Part shown: piece after piece, positions 35,842 through 45,630 of the stretch | How the letters are laid out: each line of letters starts with the position of its first letter | Numbering within the stretch: position 1 is the stretch's first letter | DNA from: Phycisphaerales bacterium | Lineage (GTDB): Bacteria; Planctomycetota; Phycisphaerae; Phycisphaerales; UBA1924 | Assembly (NCBI GenBank): GCA_029260395.1 | Contig: JAJDDJ010000013.1 | Location: 124,001-188,000, forward strand | Reading direction: 5' to 3' | Length of the DNA: 64,000 nt | Program-made: the position numbers and the translations under genes | The notes under the pieces: generated by a model | What the model was told of the DNA's origin: nothing | The model's input: only the letters and a program-made list of their open reading frames with translations | Databases searched by the model: none

Positions 35842-36693
35842 ATGAAGCGTGGAACGCTGAGCGTGCTGGTTGCCTTGGGTGCCTCGATGGGGCTCGCCCC
35901 GGTGGCGATGGCCGACTACACCAACAACATTCTCATCACCGGCTACTGGCCGCAGACCAACAACATGCTCAGGCCTTTCAGCACGAACTCGGCTCAGAAT
36001 CCGGACGGCTGGGTGGGCGAGAACTGGCAGGGCCAGGGCTGGGATATTCACGGCTACTTCCCCGAGTTTCCAAACGGCCAGACCAGCCCCGGGCAGTGGG
36101 GCAAGGGCGAGGGCGACTTCGAGGTCGACTATCAGGACACCCATTCGGACTGGAACCGCATCATCGGGGAGATCCAGCCCGCTGCGATCATCACCTTCAG
36201 CCGGGGCCGCGCGGGCAGCAACTGGGAGATCGAGGGCCGGCTGCGCTGGTGGTCGCCCAACCAGTGGTTCAACGACTACGAGGGCGTGCTCAAGCCGACC
36301 GCAGACATGGCGATCTTCGATGACCTGAACGCGGGCCAGTTCTACGACAGCGCGCTGCCGGTGGACGACATCATGCAGGCCGTCGCCGACACCGGAGCGG
36401 TGGACAGCGTGTTCATCGATCAGGCAGGCGGCGGGCGGTTCCTTTCCGAGTTCATCGGCATGCACGGCATGTGGAACCACCTGATGAATGAGGGCGAGGA
36501 TTCGGTCGCTCGCAGCTTTGCAGCCGGGCATATCCACGTCGGGATCGATACCCCGCTGGCCGCGGCCGAGATCGCAACCGAGGCCACGCTCATGGCGCTG
36601 ACCAGCCACCTGAACGAGATCGTGCCCGCTCCGGGCTCGGCCCTGCTGCTCGCGGGCGGTTTGGCGGGTCTGAGCGCACGCCGCAGGCGCTGA
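35842..36693 (+). CDS. Secreted pyroglutamyl-peptidase-like protein with C-terminal sorting tail
   Basis: 283 residues from ATG 35842 (GGAGAGAG upstream). The signal peptide MKRGTLSVLVALGASMGLAP is followed by NILITGYWPQTNNMLRPFS, close to the C15 peptidase start. Later segments align with C15 blocks: FSRGRAGSNWEIEGRLRW (Glu retained), YDSALPVDDIMQAV, then GGGRFLSEFIGMHG where the catalytic Cys is replaced by Ser, and AAGHIHVG with the catalytic-type His. The C terminus PAPGSALLLAGGLAGLSARRRR (cited in part: PAPGSALLLAGG) is a sorting tail. So it is a surface-sorted, perhaps inactive or altered peptidase relative. Fold assignment is inferred. Confidence 0.62.
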   Translation: MKRGTLSVLVALGASMGLAPVAMADYTNNILITGYWPQTNNMLRPFSTNSAQNPDGWVGENWQGQGWDIHGYFPEFPNGQTSPGQWGKGEGDFEVDYQDTHSDWNRIIGEIQPAAIITFSRGRAGSNWEIEGRLRWWSPNQWFNDYEGVLKPTADMAIFDDLNAGQFYDSALPVDDIMQAVADTGAVDSVFIDQAGGGRFLSEFIGMHGMWNHLMNEGEDSVARSFAAGHIHVGIDTPLAAAEIATEATLMALTSHLNEIVPAPGSALLLAGGLAGLSARRRR

Positions 36694-36742
36694 TTCGCGG
36701 TTCGCTGGTGGTTGCGCTAGCCGGGCTGCCCTACACCTAGTC

Positions 36743-38254
36743 GTGACTCCGCCGGGTTCGCCCACTCCAACTGGCAAGCTGGCCCACCCGCATCGCGGGC
36801 TGTTCAGCCGAACCGTTGGCAGCTTCCTGCCGAGCCGGTTTCCGGCGATGGCGCGGCGGAACTATCGGCTGGAACTCGCGGGCATCAGCCTCTTTAGCCT
36901 CAGCCGGGCCGCGTTCGACGGCGCGACCATCGGCGTGATCGTTCGCATCGCCTACGACGGGCTCTTGCCCGACCAGGTGCTCAACTGGTACGTCGCGCTG
37001 CTCAGCAGCGCGCCCGCGATGGCGAACATCATCAACTTTGTATGGGCCAAGCTCAGCCTCGCTCAGCACAAGGTCCGCTTCCTCACCGGCTTGCAGCTTG
37101 GCGTGCTGGCGATGGTCGCGATGGTCGCCGCCGTGCCCGACAGCGCCATCGGGCTGCCCATCCTCACCGCGCTGGTGTTCGGGGCGTGGGTCTGCTGGTC
37201 GGGGTTCGCGAGCGTGCGCACGACCATCTGGCGTCAGAACTATCCGCGCCACGTTCGCGCCCGCGTCACCGGCAAGCTGGCGACGGTGCAGATGCTGGTA
37301 ATGGGCTCGGTCGCGGCGATCCTCGGCGGTGCGATGAACGACGGGGCTTCCTCGCTGGCCCGATGGCTCGGCGCCGATGCGTTCGCCGAGTCAATAACGC
37401 TGAGTGCCCTGGGCCTCGTGCCGATGGACATCTTCCGCGGCTTTGTCATCTTCTCGGTTGTCGTCGCAGCAGTCGGTACCGCGATGCTCAGCCGCCAGCG
37501 CGTGCGCCGGCACCCCAAGCTATTGCGCGATGAAGCGGGCACGACCGCGGGCGGCGCAGGCCCCTCGCTCAACCCGCTGGGCATGCTCGTGGTGCTGCGC
37601 GAGGACCGGCTGTTCCGCGAGTACATGGTCGCGCAGATGTTCCTGGGCGCGGGCAATTTGATGGTCTGGCCGCTGATGCCGATCGTTCTTAAGGAGCGGT
37701 TCGACGCGGGCTACGACACGGGCCTGCTGCTCAACTCGACGCTGCCCGTGGTCGTCGTGCCGTTTCTCATCCCGCTTTGGGCGAGGCTGCTCGACAAGGT
37801 CCACGTCGTCACGTTCCGCTCGTACCACTCGTGGGTGTTTGTCGCCGCGACCGGCCTGCTGCTCGCGGCTGCGGTCTTGCAGAGCGTGCCATTGCTGGTT
37901 GCTTCCGTGCTGCTCAAGGGCGCGGCGATGGCGGGAGGCATGCTCGCCTGGCAACTCGGCCACCACGACTTCGCCACGCCCGAGCGCAGCAGCGCGTACA
38001 TGGGCATCCACGTCACGCTCACCGGCGTGCGAGGTGTCGCAGCGCCGCTCGTGGGCGTCGGGCTCTACAACCTGCTCAAGGTTTATGCGCCGGGCTACGA
38101 GGCTTGGTCATTCCTGCTCTGCACACTGCTCATCGTCTTTGGCGCGATCGGGTTCGTGCGGCTGCGCATGAAGATGGACACCGACGCCAAGAGCTGCCGA
38201 GCCCAAGGCACCGATGGCATCGAACCAGGAGCACGCTCGCGGGGGGCCTCTTAG
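36743..38254 (+). CDS. Major facilitator superfamily-type membrane protein
   Basis: 503 residues with about 12 hydrophobic helices in two halves separated by a cytoplasmic loop (RQRVRRHPKLLRDEAG, near residue 265). The overall plan (REDRLFREYMVAQMFLGAGN; LLDKVHVVTFRSYHSWV) fits the MFS, but no substrate motif was recognised. GTG 36743 is the first start; ATG 36848 is an alternative that keeps all helices. Neighbours (sorted surface protein, redoxin) give no functional hint. Confidence 0.75.
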   Translation: MTPPGSPTPTGKLAHPHRGLFSRTVGSFLPSRFPAMARRNYRLELAGISLFSLSRAAFDGATIGVIVRIAYDGLLPDQVLNWYVALLSSAPAMANIINFVWAKLSLAQHKVRFLTGLQLGVLAMVAMVAAVPDSAIGLPILTALVFGAWVCWSGFASVRTTIWRQNYPRHVRARVTGKLATVQMLVMGSVAAILGGAMNDGASSLARWLGADAFAESITLSALGLVPMDIFRGFVIFSVVVAAVGTAMLSRQRVRRHPKLLRDEAGTTAGGAGPSLNPLGMLVVLREDRLFREYMVAQMFLGAGNLMVWPLMPIVLKERFDAGYDTGLLLNSTLPVVVVPFLIPLWARLLDKVHVVTFRSYHSWVFVAATGLLLAAAVLQSVPLLVASVLLKGAAMAGGMLAWQLGHHDFATPERSSAYMGIHVTLTGVRGVAAPLVGVGLYNLLKVYAPGYEAWSFLLCTLLIVFGAIGFVRLRMKMDTDAKSCRAQGTDGIEPGARSRGAS

Positions 38255-38264
38255 AACAGGGCTG

Positions 38265-38846
38265 TCACACCAGATCGCACGCCTCGGCGGGCATCCAGTG
38301 CGCATCTCGGCCGTCCCACTTCACGTTGCATCCGACCGGATTGGTCGTCGGAACAGAGACGGACTTGCCCGAGATCAGCTCGGTGAGCGCACGCTCGAGG
38401 TCATTGCTCGTGACTTTCGAGACATCCCTCGGAGAGTCGATCGATCGGCCGGTGTAGACAAGTTTGCGGGCCTTGTCGAACACAAAGAAGTGGGGCGTGC
38501 GCAGCGCGCCGTACGCCTTGGCGACAGCCTGTGATTCATCGTGCAGGTACGTCCACGGAAACCGGTGCTCGTTCATCCGCTCCACCATCGCTGGGAACGA
38601 GTCCTCGGCGTAGGTGTTGGCGCTGTTGGAGTTGATCGCCACAAACCGCACGCCTTTGGGCGCGAAGCGTTCGGCGAGGGCGGCGGTGTGCGCATCGGAG
38701 TTGATGACGTACGGGCAGTGATTGCAGGTGAAAGAGATCACCAGCACATCGGCACCGTCGAAGTCAGCAAGCGAATAGGTCTTGCCGTCGGTCGCGGGCA
38801 GGCTGAACCGGGGCGCAGCCTGATCGATATGAAGAGTGAAGGGCAT
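38265..38846 (-). CDS. Thioredoxin-family redoxin (AhpC/TSA-like)
   Basis: 193 residues. [24 protein letters not shown] leads to the active site [12 protein letters not shown] (Cys-x-x-Cys), as in a common cytosolic thioredoxin-like branch annotated as redoxin domain proteins. Later come [20 protein letters not shown] and the cis-Pro segment [10 protein letters not shown] thiol-disulfide role is inferred; the natural partner is unknown. ATG 38846. Confidence 0.88.
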   Translation of the reverse strand: MPFTLHIDQAAPRFSLPATDGKTYSLADFDGADVLVISFTCNHCPYVINSDAHTAALAERFAPKGVRFVAINSNSANTYAEDSFPAMVERMNEHRFPWTYLHDESQAVAKAYGALRTPHFFVFDKARKLVYTGRSIDSPRDVSKVTSNDLERALTELISGKSVSVPTTNPVGCNVKWDGRDAHWMPAEACDLV

Positions 38847-38877
38847 TAGAGCGTTTCCTCAAACATGGATCGGGTAC

Positions 38878-39252
38878 TCAGCCGCGGAGCCATTCCTCGG
38901 CGTTCCCGCGGTTGGCGAAGAACTGCACGTTGTAGCCCGCGTCCTGCATCGCCATACACAAGAAATCATGGTCGGTCGAGCCAGAGGCGATCAGCCCGGC
39001 GACCCGGTAACTCTTGTCGAGGCCGGTTTGGTTGATCTGCTGCACCGCCTTGAACTGTTCGGCCTGCGTGTCATCACGCCCGATCGACGACAGATCGAAA
39101 AGTAGCCGCTTGATGTGGTGCTCCCGGGCGACCGAGACCGCTCTCGAATAGGCAAGCGAGCACCGGTCTGGTCGAGCGTTCTCCCGCATCTTGACCTCGA
39201 CCCACTGGCCGTCTTGAGAAAGACTCAACGTTGTCCCTTCTTGCGTAGACAT
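38878..39252 (-). CDS. Small protein, possibly STAS/SpoIIAA-like
   Basis: 124 residues from ATG 39252 (AAAGGA 6 nt upstream). Beta-alpha pattern: VEVKMRENARPDRCSLAYSRA, HIKRLLFDLSSIGRDDTQAE, VAGLIASGSTDHDFLCMAMQ, GYNVQFFANRGNAEEWL. The order and the final AEEWL resemble SpoIIAA/STAS-like domain proteins (DUF3478 group). No phosphorylation-site serine is identified with certainty. It lies 31 bp from the redoxin gene on the same strand. Confidence 0.5.
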   Translation of the reverse strand: MSTQEGTTLSLSQDGQWVEVKMRENARPDRCSLAYSRAVSVAREHHIKRLLFDLSSIGRDDTQAEQFKAVQQINQTGLDKSYRVAGLIASGSTDHDFLCMAMQDAGYNVQFFANRGNAEEWLRG

Positions 39253-39420
39253 AGCGCGTCCTTTCTGATGTACTAGCCTAGCGAAACCCCCCGATGTTTG
39301 CGCCCTATTCGTCCGTTCGGCCTCGCATCTCGGTAGATGGGCCCGTTCTAAGGCGCAGAATGCGCATGACACAGCCAAGCCGGGCCATCCCGGTCGAACC
39401 TAAGTGACTACGTGACAGAC

Positions 39421-40653
39421 TCAGACGACCGCTGAGCAGACTTTTTCCGCTCCGTCAGTCAGGTCTTCTGCGGCCTGAAGCGTGGGTAGGTCGGAGGCCG
39501 CGCTCTTGAGCAGCTCTCGCCCGGCCTCCACGTTGTTGCCCTCTAGCCGAACCACCAAGGGCACCTTGAAGCCCGTCGAGCCGTCGGGGTTCTTGTAAGA
39601 CCGGGCCGCGTTGACAATGCCCTTGGCGATCACCTCGCAGTCCATGATCCCGCCGACGATGTTGACCAGGATGCCCTTCACCGCCGCGTCTGACAGGATG
39701 ATCCGAAACGCCTCGGTGACGGCCTCCTCGGTCGCCGACCCGCCTACATCAAGGAAGTTCGCGGGCTCTCCGCCGTGATGCTTGATGATGTCCATCGTCG
39801 ACATCGCAAGCCCCGCGCCGTTGACGAGGCATCCGATGTTGCCGTCGAGCGCGATGTAGCTCAGCCCAAACTTCTGCGCGGTGATCTCCGCCGGGTTCTC
39901 CTCCGCCGGATCGAACAGAGCCTGCAGGTCCTTGTGACGAAACAGGCCGTTGTCGTCGAAGTTGAATTTTGCATCGATCGCGAGCACCTGTCCGTTCGGA
40001 TGCCCATCACTGGGGGTGGTCACGATCAACGGGTTGATCTCTGCGAGAGCGCAGTCTTTTGCCGCGTACAACTCCGCCAGCGCCAGCATGATCTTCACTG
40101 CCTGGTTGACCTGCTTGCCCTCGAAGCCCAGCCGGTACGCCACGTCCCGCGCCTGGTACGGCTCGAGCCCGCCCACCGGATGAATCGGCACTTTGAGGAT
40201 TGCAGCCGGGTTGCGCTCCGCGACCACCTCGATCTCAACGCCGCCCTCGGCCGATGCGATCAGAATGTTCCGCCCCGTCGCCCGGTCGGTTGTGATCGCC
40301 AGGTAGTACTCCTTGGCGATGTCCACGCCCGCTGCGAACAGCAGTTTGCCCACCTCGATGCCTTCGGGCCCGGTTTGGTTGCTCACCATCCGGTTGGAGA
40401 GCATGAACCGGGCGGCCTCCTCGGCCTCCTTCGCCGAACGAACCAGCTTGACGAACCCCGCCTTGCCTCTGCCGCCCGCGTGAACCTGTGCCTTGACCAC
40501 CACCAGCCCGTTGCTCGGGTCGAGGCCAGCATCGGTGGCGACGTGTTTGTACGTCTGAGCAGCCTCTCCGGCGCTGGTGATCACCCGAGCCGACGGAACG
40601 GGGATGCCAGCATCAGCGAGCAGCTCACGGGCCTGGTATTCATGGATCTTCAT
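39421..40653 (-). CDS. sucC: Succinyl-CoA ligase beta subunit
   Basis: 410 residues. It makes ATP or GTP from succinyl-CoA in the TCA cycle, with the alpha subunit sucD, which is not adjacent. ATP-grasp features: [49 protein letters not shown], and [19 protein letters not shown] with [16 protein letters not shown] near the C terminus. A full-length protein; ATG 40653 follows a purine-rich stretch. Flanked by unrelated genes on both sides. Confidence 0.96.
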   Translation of the reverse strand: MKIHEYQARELLADAGIPVPSARVITSAGEAAQTYKHVATDAGLDPSNGLVVVKAQVHAGGRGKAGFVKLVRSAKEAEEAARFMLSNRMVSNQTGPEGIEVGKLLFAAGVDIAKEYYLAITTDRATGRNILIASAEGGVEIEVVAERNPAAILKVPIHPVGGLEPYQARDVAYRLGFEGKQVNQAVKIMLALAELYAAKDCALAEINPLIVTTPSDGHPNGQVLAIDAKFNFDDNGLFRHKDLQALFDPAEENPAEITAQKFGLSYIALDGNIGCLVNGAGLAMSTMDIIKHHGGEPANFLDVGGSATEEAVTEAFRIILSDAAVKGILVNIVGGIMDCEVIAKGIVNAARSYKNPDGSTGFKVPLVVRLEGNNVEAGRELLKSAASDLPTLQAAEDLTDGAEKVCSAVV

Positions 40654-40866
40654 CGGGAAACTCCGTGCGTGGGAGGCCTGTTCGGGTCAGATGATGCAAG
40701 TCAGCGGGCATGGTAAGCAATCGATTCCGGGCCTGCCCGGTGAGGCCGTCTCACGGCGTATCGGACCCGCGATCGCTACTGGTCCTCGCTTTTTGTGGTT
40801 CTAGAGCAAGGTCGTGGCATGTTTAGCGGACCAGATCGATTTTCGACCCCAACCGGAGAGATCCTC

Positions 40867-41646
40867 ATGCACGTTCGTTCCTGCGCCATGGCGCTCGCTG
40901 CCTGTTCATCCGCCGCCCTCGCTCAGGAGATCATCACGTTTGATGGCTTCGCCGACACGACCGGCTTGACCCTCTCAGGCTCCGCGCAGGTCTTGGCCAC
41001 GGGCGATGGCGATGTCATCCGCCTCGCGGCCCGCAACGCCAACAGCGGCAGCGTGTTCTCTTCCGTTCAGATAGACGCCCTCCAGTTCTTTACCGAGTTC
41101 TCCTTCCGCATCACCGAGCCGGGCGGCCTCGCTGACCGGTTCGGTGAAGGCGGTGCGGACGGCCTGGCATTCGTCATCCAGAATGTTTCCGCGAGTCTTG
41201 GCGGCGGAGGAGGCGGGCTCGGCTACCAGGGCGTCTCGCCGTCTATCGCCGTCGAATTCGACACATGGGGTAATAGTTGGGACCCCTCGTCCAACCACAT
41301 CGGTATCAGCATCAATGGCAACGTTGCCTCTGTCGTCACGGCCGACATCATGCCTGACTTCGACGACGGCGACATCTGGTACAGCCGAATCGGCTACGGC
41401 GAGGGCCTGCTCACGGTTTCCGTCTCGAAGACCGATGGCGTGTTCGGCTCACCGGTATTGACCCACGCCATCGACATTCCTTCCTCTCTCGGCACCGATG
41501 GCGGCTTCGTGGGCTTCACTGCCGGCACCGCCTCAGCATGGGGCAACCACGACCTGCTCGGGTTCAGCTACAACTCCACTGTGCCCGCTCCGGCGGGCGC
41601 GGCTGTGCTCGCCTTGGCTGGCTTGGGCATGGCCCGCCGCCGCTGA
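40867..41646 (+). CDS. Secreted legume-type lectin-domain protein with C-terminal sorting tail
   Basis: 259 residues from ATG 40867 (GGAGAG upstream). Signal peptide HVRSCAMALAACSSAALA. The L-type lectin fold is indicated by SFRITEPGGLADRFGEGGADGLAFVIQN (in part), VSPSIAVEFDTWGNSWDP and SNHIGISING, with acidic and Asn residues for Ca2+/Mn2+ and sugar binding. The C-terminal TVPAPAGAAVLALAGLGMARRR, cited in part, is a PEP-CTERM-like anchor. A sugar-binding surface protein is inferred. Confidence 0.85.
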   Translation: MHVRSCAMALAACSSAALAQEIITFDGFADTTGLTLSGSAQVLATGDGDVIRLAARNANSGSVFSSVQIDALQFFTEFSFRITEPGGLADRFGEGGADGLAFVIQNVSASLGGGGGGLGYQGVSPSIAVEFDTWGNSWDPSSNHIGISINGNVASVVTADIMPDFDDGDIWYSRIGYGEGLLTVSVSKTDGVFGSPVLTHAIDIPSSLGTDGGFVGFTAGTASAWGNHDLLGFSYNSTVPAPAGAAVLALAGLGMARRR

Positions 41647-41760
41647 GGACCCGCGTTCAACAATCTCGACCCCACCTGTCTGCTGCGCAGCCATGAGCCG
41701 TCGGACGGGTGTCGTGTGGCCGCTGGGGAACCCGCAAGCGGACCGATCTCGGCTCGTTGA

Positions 41761-43311
<1,551 letters not shown>

Positions 43312-43357
43312 CGCACCGCTCCAGCGAACGACGCATACAACCAAACTAGATCCATCG

Positions 43358-43382
43358 AGCCCCGCCCTGAGCGGGGCTTTTT
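43358..43382 (+). terminator. Rho-independent terminator after atpD
   Basis: AGCCCCGC-CCTGA-GCGGGGCT followed by TTTTTC, 46 bp after the atpD stop. Strong and well formed on the plus strand; the convergent GNAT gene ends only 4 bp later. Confidence 0.93.
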
Positions 43383-43385
43383 CAT

Positions 43386-43823
43386 TCAGGCATCGGCGCA
43401 GGGCGGGTCGAGCTCAAGCATCACGATGCCCTCGGTAGCCCGCCAGCCGGCCGCACGGAACATTGCGCGTGATGCGGCATTGTCGTGCTCCGTCGCGGCC
43501 CAGGCACTCGTTATCCCAAGCGACCGAAGGTGATCAGCCATGGCCGTGACCAGCGATCGGCCGATCCCCCGGCAGCGATGTGAAGGGGCCACGCCAACCT
43601 CGTTGATCCACGCCTGCACCGGCTTGTCCGGGTGGAGATAGATGTTGGAACTGGCCATGCCGACCACAAGGTCACCTTCTCGTGCGAGGGCCATGTGGTG
43701 CAGGTCACACCCGAGAAACCGGTCAAGCATCTCTGGCATGATGGGCCCGTCGAACACGCCCTCCGCGATGCGATCGAACATCGTGCGGTCTCTCATTCCA
43801 ACGATCACGACACCGGTGCTCAC
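43386..43823 (-). CDS. GNAT family acetyltransferase
   Basis: About 145 residues from GTG 43823 (the frame opens further, to 43898, but those residues look non-coding). The acetyl-CoA motif VGVAPSHRCRGIGRSLVTAM (A motif with R/Q-x-x-G-x-G/A) lies near residue 75, with WAATEHDNAASRAMFRAAGW as the B motif. Substrate unknown. Convergent with atpD, divergent from the DUF1569 gene. Confidence 0.83.
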   Translation of the reverse strand: MSTGVVIVGMRDRTMFDRIAEGVFDGPIMPEMLDRFLGCDLHHMALAREGDLVVGMASSNIYLHPDKPVQAWINEVGVAPSHRCRGIGRSLVTAMADHLRSLGITSAWAATEHDNAASRAMFRAAGWRATEGIVMLELDPPCADA

Positions 43824-43910
43824 CCCCGATTCTAAGCGGCGGAGAGGACCGCCAGCGATATTCGTGCCAACTCCGTGTAACCGCCGGGGTGTCTCCACCT
43901 ATAAACAGCC

Positions 43911-44399
43911 ATGGCCATCGACACCAAGACCGTCCAACGCCGGGACATCACCCTCACCTCGCTCGCTGACATCTCGGCGGACCTCGACAAGATCGAGGCC
44001 GCCCACCAGGCGGGTACGCTCAAGACCACGGGCAACTGGTCCGCGGGTCAAATTCTCGAGCACATCTCCATTCTCATGGAATGCGCCATCGATGGCTTCC
44101 CATCGCAGATGCCCGCTCCCATGCGGTGGATGGCCATCCTGCTGTTCAAGAAGAAGGCCCTCAGCGGCGAGAAGATGCCCGCTGGCTTCAAGCTGCCCAA
44201 GGGTGCCTCATTTCTCTTCCCGAGCGAGACGACTACGACCGATGCAGGCATCGCTCGGCTGAGGAAAGCTCTCGCTCGCATCGAGGCGGGCGAACGGTTC
44301 ACGCACCCGAGCCCGGTCTTCGGCAAGCTATCCCACGACCAGTGGTGCACCCTGCAGGCCGGTCATGCGACGCTGCACCTGTCGTTCATTCAGTGCTGA
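43911..44399 (+). CDS. DUF1569 family protein
   Basis: 162 residues. ETTTTDAGIARLRKALAR, NWSAGQILEHISILMECAID and GKLSHDQWCTLQAGHATLHLSFI match the DUF1569 family, a four-helix DinB/YfiT-like fold with metal-binding histidines (H in LEHIS and GHATLHLS). Function is unknown; a thiol- or metal-dependent enzyme is possible. ATG 43911 is preceded by a weak ribosome site. No partner genes. Confidence 0.85.
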   Translation: MAIDTKTVQRRDITLTSLADISADLDKIEAAHQAGTLKTTGNWSAGQILEHISILMECAIDGFPSQMPAPMRWMAILLFKKKALSGEKMPAGFKLPKGASFLFPSETTTTDAGIARLRKALARIEAGERFTHPSPVFGKLSHDQWCTLQAGHATLHLSFIQC

Positions 44400-44486
44400 G
44401 CCGGCGTGCCGATTGCAAAATAGGAGAACGGGGCCCAGTCCAGGCCCCGCCTCCCGAGGTTACGCGTTGGAGCGTCAGGACTCGTG

Positions 44487-45428
44487 TCAGGCGCACGGGC
44501 CCAGCAGCCCAAGTAGGGCCAGGAAGTCGCCGAACGAGACCTGCGCATCTTCGTTGCCAAGCACGCCAAAGTCATCGGCGATGTCGCCCGTGCAGCCGGG
44601 AGTGTTACCCGGGCATGGGCCGATGAGCCCGAGCAACGCCAGGAAGTCACCGAAGCTCACGATGCCATCGTCGTTGCCGAGCACGCCAAAGTCGTCCGCG
44701 ATGTCGCCGACGCAGGGTGCCGCAACCGTCTCGTACGAGTAGATAATGGTCAATGAGCCGACGTGCTGAGGGCTTTCGATCTGGTAGAACACGTCGTAGT
44801 AGGGCGGGAAGAACGGCGGGATGAAGTCGGGCATCTGCGGTGGATTCTCGGGGTCCACCATCGGGAAGTTCGGGTCGTTCACGAAGCCGCCCGCCGCGTC
44901 CGTGAATCCACCCAACATGGTTGTCAACATGCCCGTTCCGATGAAGACGTCGCGAGTAGTCGGATCGTTGAAATCGTCAAATGAAAACCCGGCCGAGTAC
45001 GCGCCAGTTGAATCGGTGAAGATCGCCGAGTCAGGGCCCGAGCGATTGATGCCGTCGGTCGGGGCGATGGCGGGTGTGTACGTATTGAATACACCGCCGA
45101 GTTGTACCTCCGGTGCTCCGAAGTCGGGTCCGAGGATGTGGAACGTGTTGAACCCCGCGTCGAGAAAGAACTCCCCGAACGGGAAGTTCACCGGCGAGTT
45201 CTGCTCGATGTAGATGCCGATCGATACCGTCTGGTCGTACAGCAGCGTCACCGAGATCAGTTCGCGTGTGCTGCCCATGGTGTCGAACAGCGGGACATCC
45301 AAGGTCCCGAGTTCGCCGGCCTTGTCGAACGTGACCACATGCGTCTCCGTTAACGGGTCGGCGCAGGCCAGCCCCGCGAACGTGGTGAGAGCGGCGGCGG
45401 AAAGGGCGATACTGGCTCTAACTGACAT
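44487..45428 (-). CDS. Secreted protein with two C-terminal calcium-loop-like repeats
   Basis: 313 residues from ATG 45428 (AAAGGAAA 7 nt upstream). The signal peptide ends LTTFAGLACADP. About 230 residues follow of beta-rich sequence with FPFGEFFLDAGFNTFHILG. The C terminus consists of two copies of a roughly 30-residue unit: CVGDIADDFGVLGNDDGIVS FGDFLALLGLIGPC (split here) and CTGDIADDFGVLGNEDAQVS FGDFLALLGLLGPC. Each has a D-x-D/N-like acidic loop, resembling a dockerin/EF-hand half, and paired cysteines. Such C-terminal repeats recur in secreted Phycisphaerae proteins. Possible cell-surface sorting or complex-assembly module; inference. Confidence 0.7.
   Translation of the reverse strand: MSVRASIALSAAALTTFAGLACADPLTETHVVTFDKAGELGTLDVPLFDTMGSTRELISVTLLYDQTVSIGIYIEQNSPVNFPFGEFFLDAGFNTFHILGPDFGAPEVQLGGVFNTYTPAIAPTDGINRSGPDSAIFTDSTGAYSAGFSFDDFNDPTTRDVFIGTGMLTTMLGGFTDAAGGFVNDPNFPMVDPENPPQMPDFIPPFFPPYYDVFYQIESPQHVGSLTIIYSYETVAAPCVGDIADDFGVLGNDDGIVSFGDFLALLGLIGPCPGNTPGCTGDIADDFGVLGNEDAQVSFGDFLALLGLLGPCA
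44491..44720 (-). repeat. Tandem repeat encoding the two C-terminal GDIADDFGVLG units
   Basis: Two units, roughly 44491-44597 and 44612-44718, share most bases and encode near-identical protein. They are separated by a short linker coding for PGNTPG. This looks like recent internal duplication or homogenisation. Confidence 0.85.
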
Positions 45429-45557
45429 GACTGGGTTTCCTTTAGAACTGGGAACGCATCTGCGATCCGGGGTGAGAGTGATTGGGAACTCCGGCCCGTG
45501 TTGGCCTAAACGGGCTCGGATCACTCGAATGTACCAGCGAGTATTGAGTTTGGGAAG

Positions 45558-45613
45558 AATTCTCTAGAGAATTTCTTCAGAGAATTTGTATTCAAGGCCA
45601 AATCCTGTATCAT
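45558..45613 (+). promoter_or_regulatory. AT-rich palindromic operator with overlapping -35/-10 candidates
   Basis: A perfect 16-bp palindrome, AATTCTCTAGAGAATT (45558-45573), is followed by a third half-site AGAGAATTT at 45579-45587. Candidate promoter elements TTGTAT (45586-45591) and TATCAT (45608-45613), 16 bp apart, lie immediately downstream, so a protein bound to the half-sites would overlap the -35 element. The next gene carries an HTH-like N terminus and could be the regulator. The AT-rich stretch stands out in this high-GC DNA. Confidence 0.5.
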
Positions 45614-45630
45614 GGATCAATCTGTCATCA

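Noticed and set aside
34152-36323. 723-codon open frame on the plus strand
   Set aside because: Antisense to lepA and then out of frame over the surface protein; rich in Asp/Val/Leu repeats expected from the complement of lepA codons.
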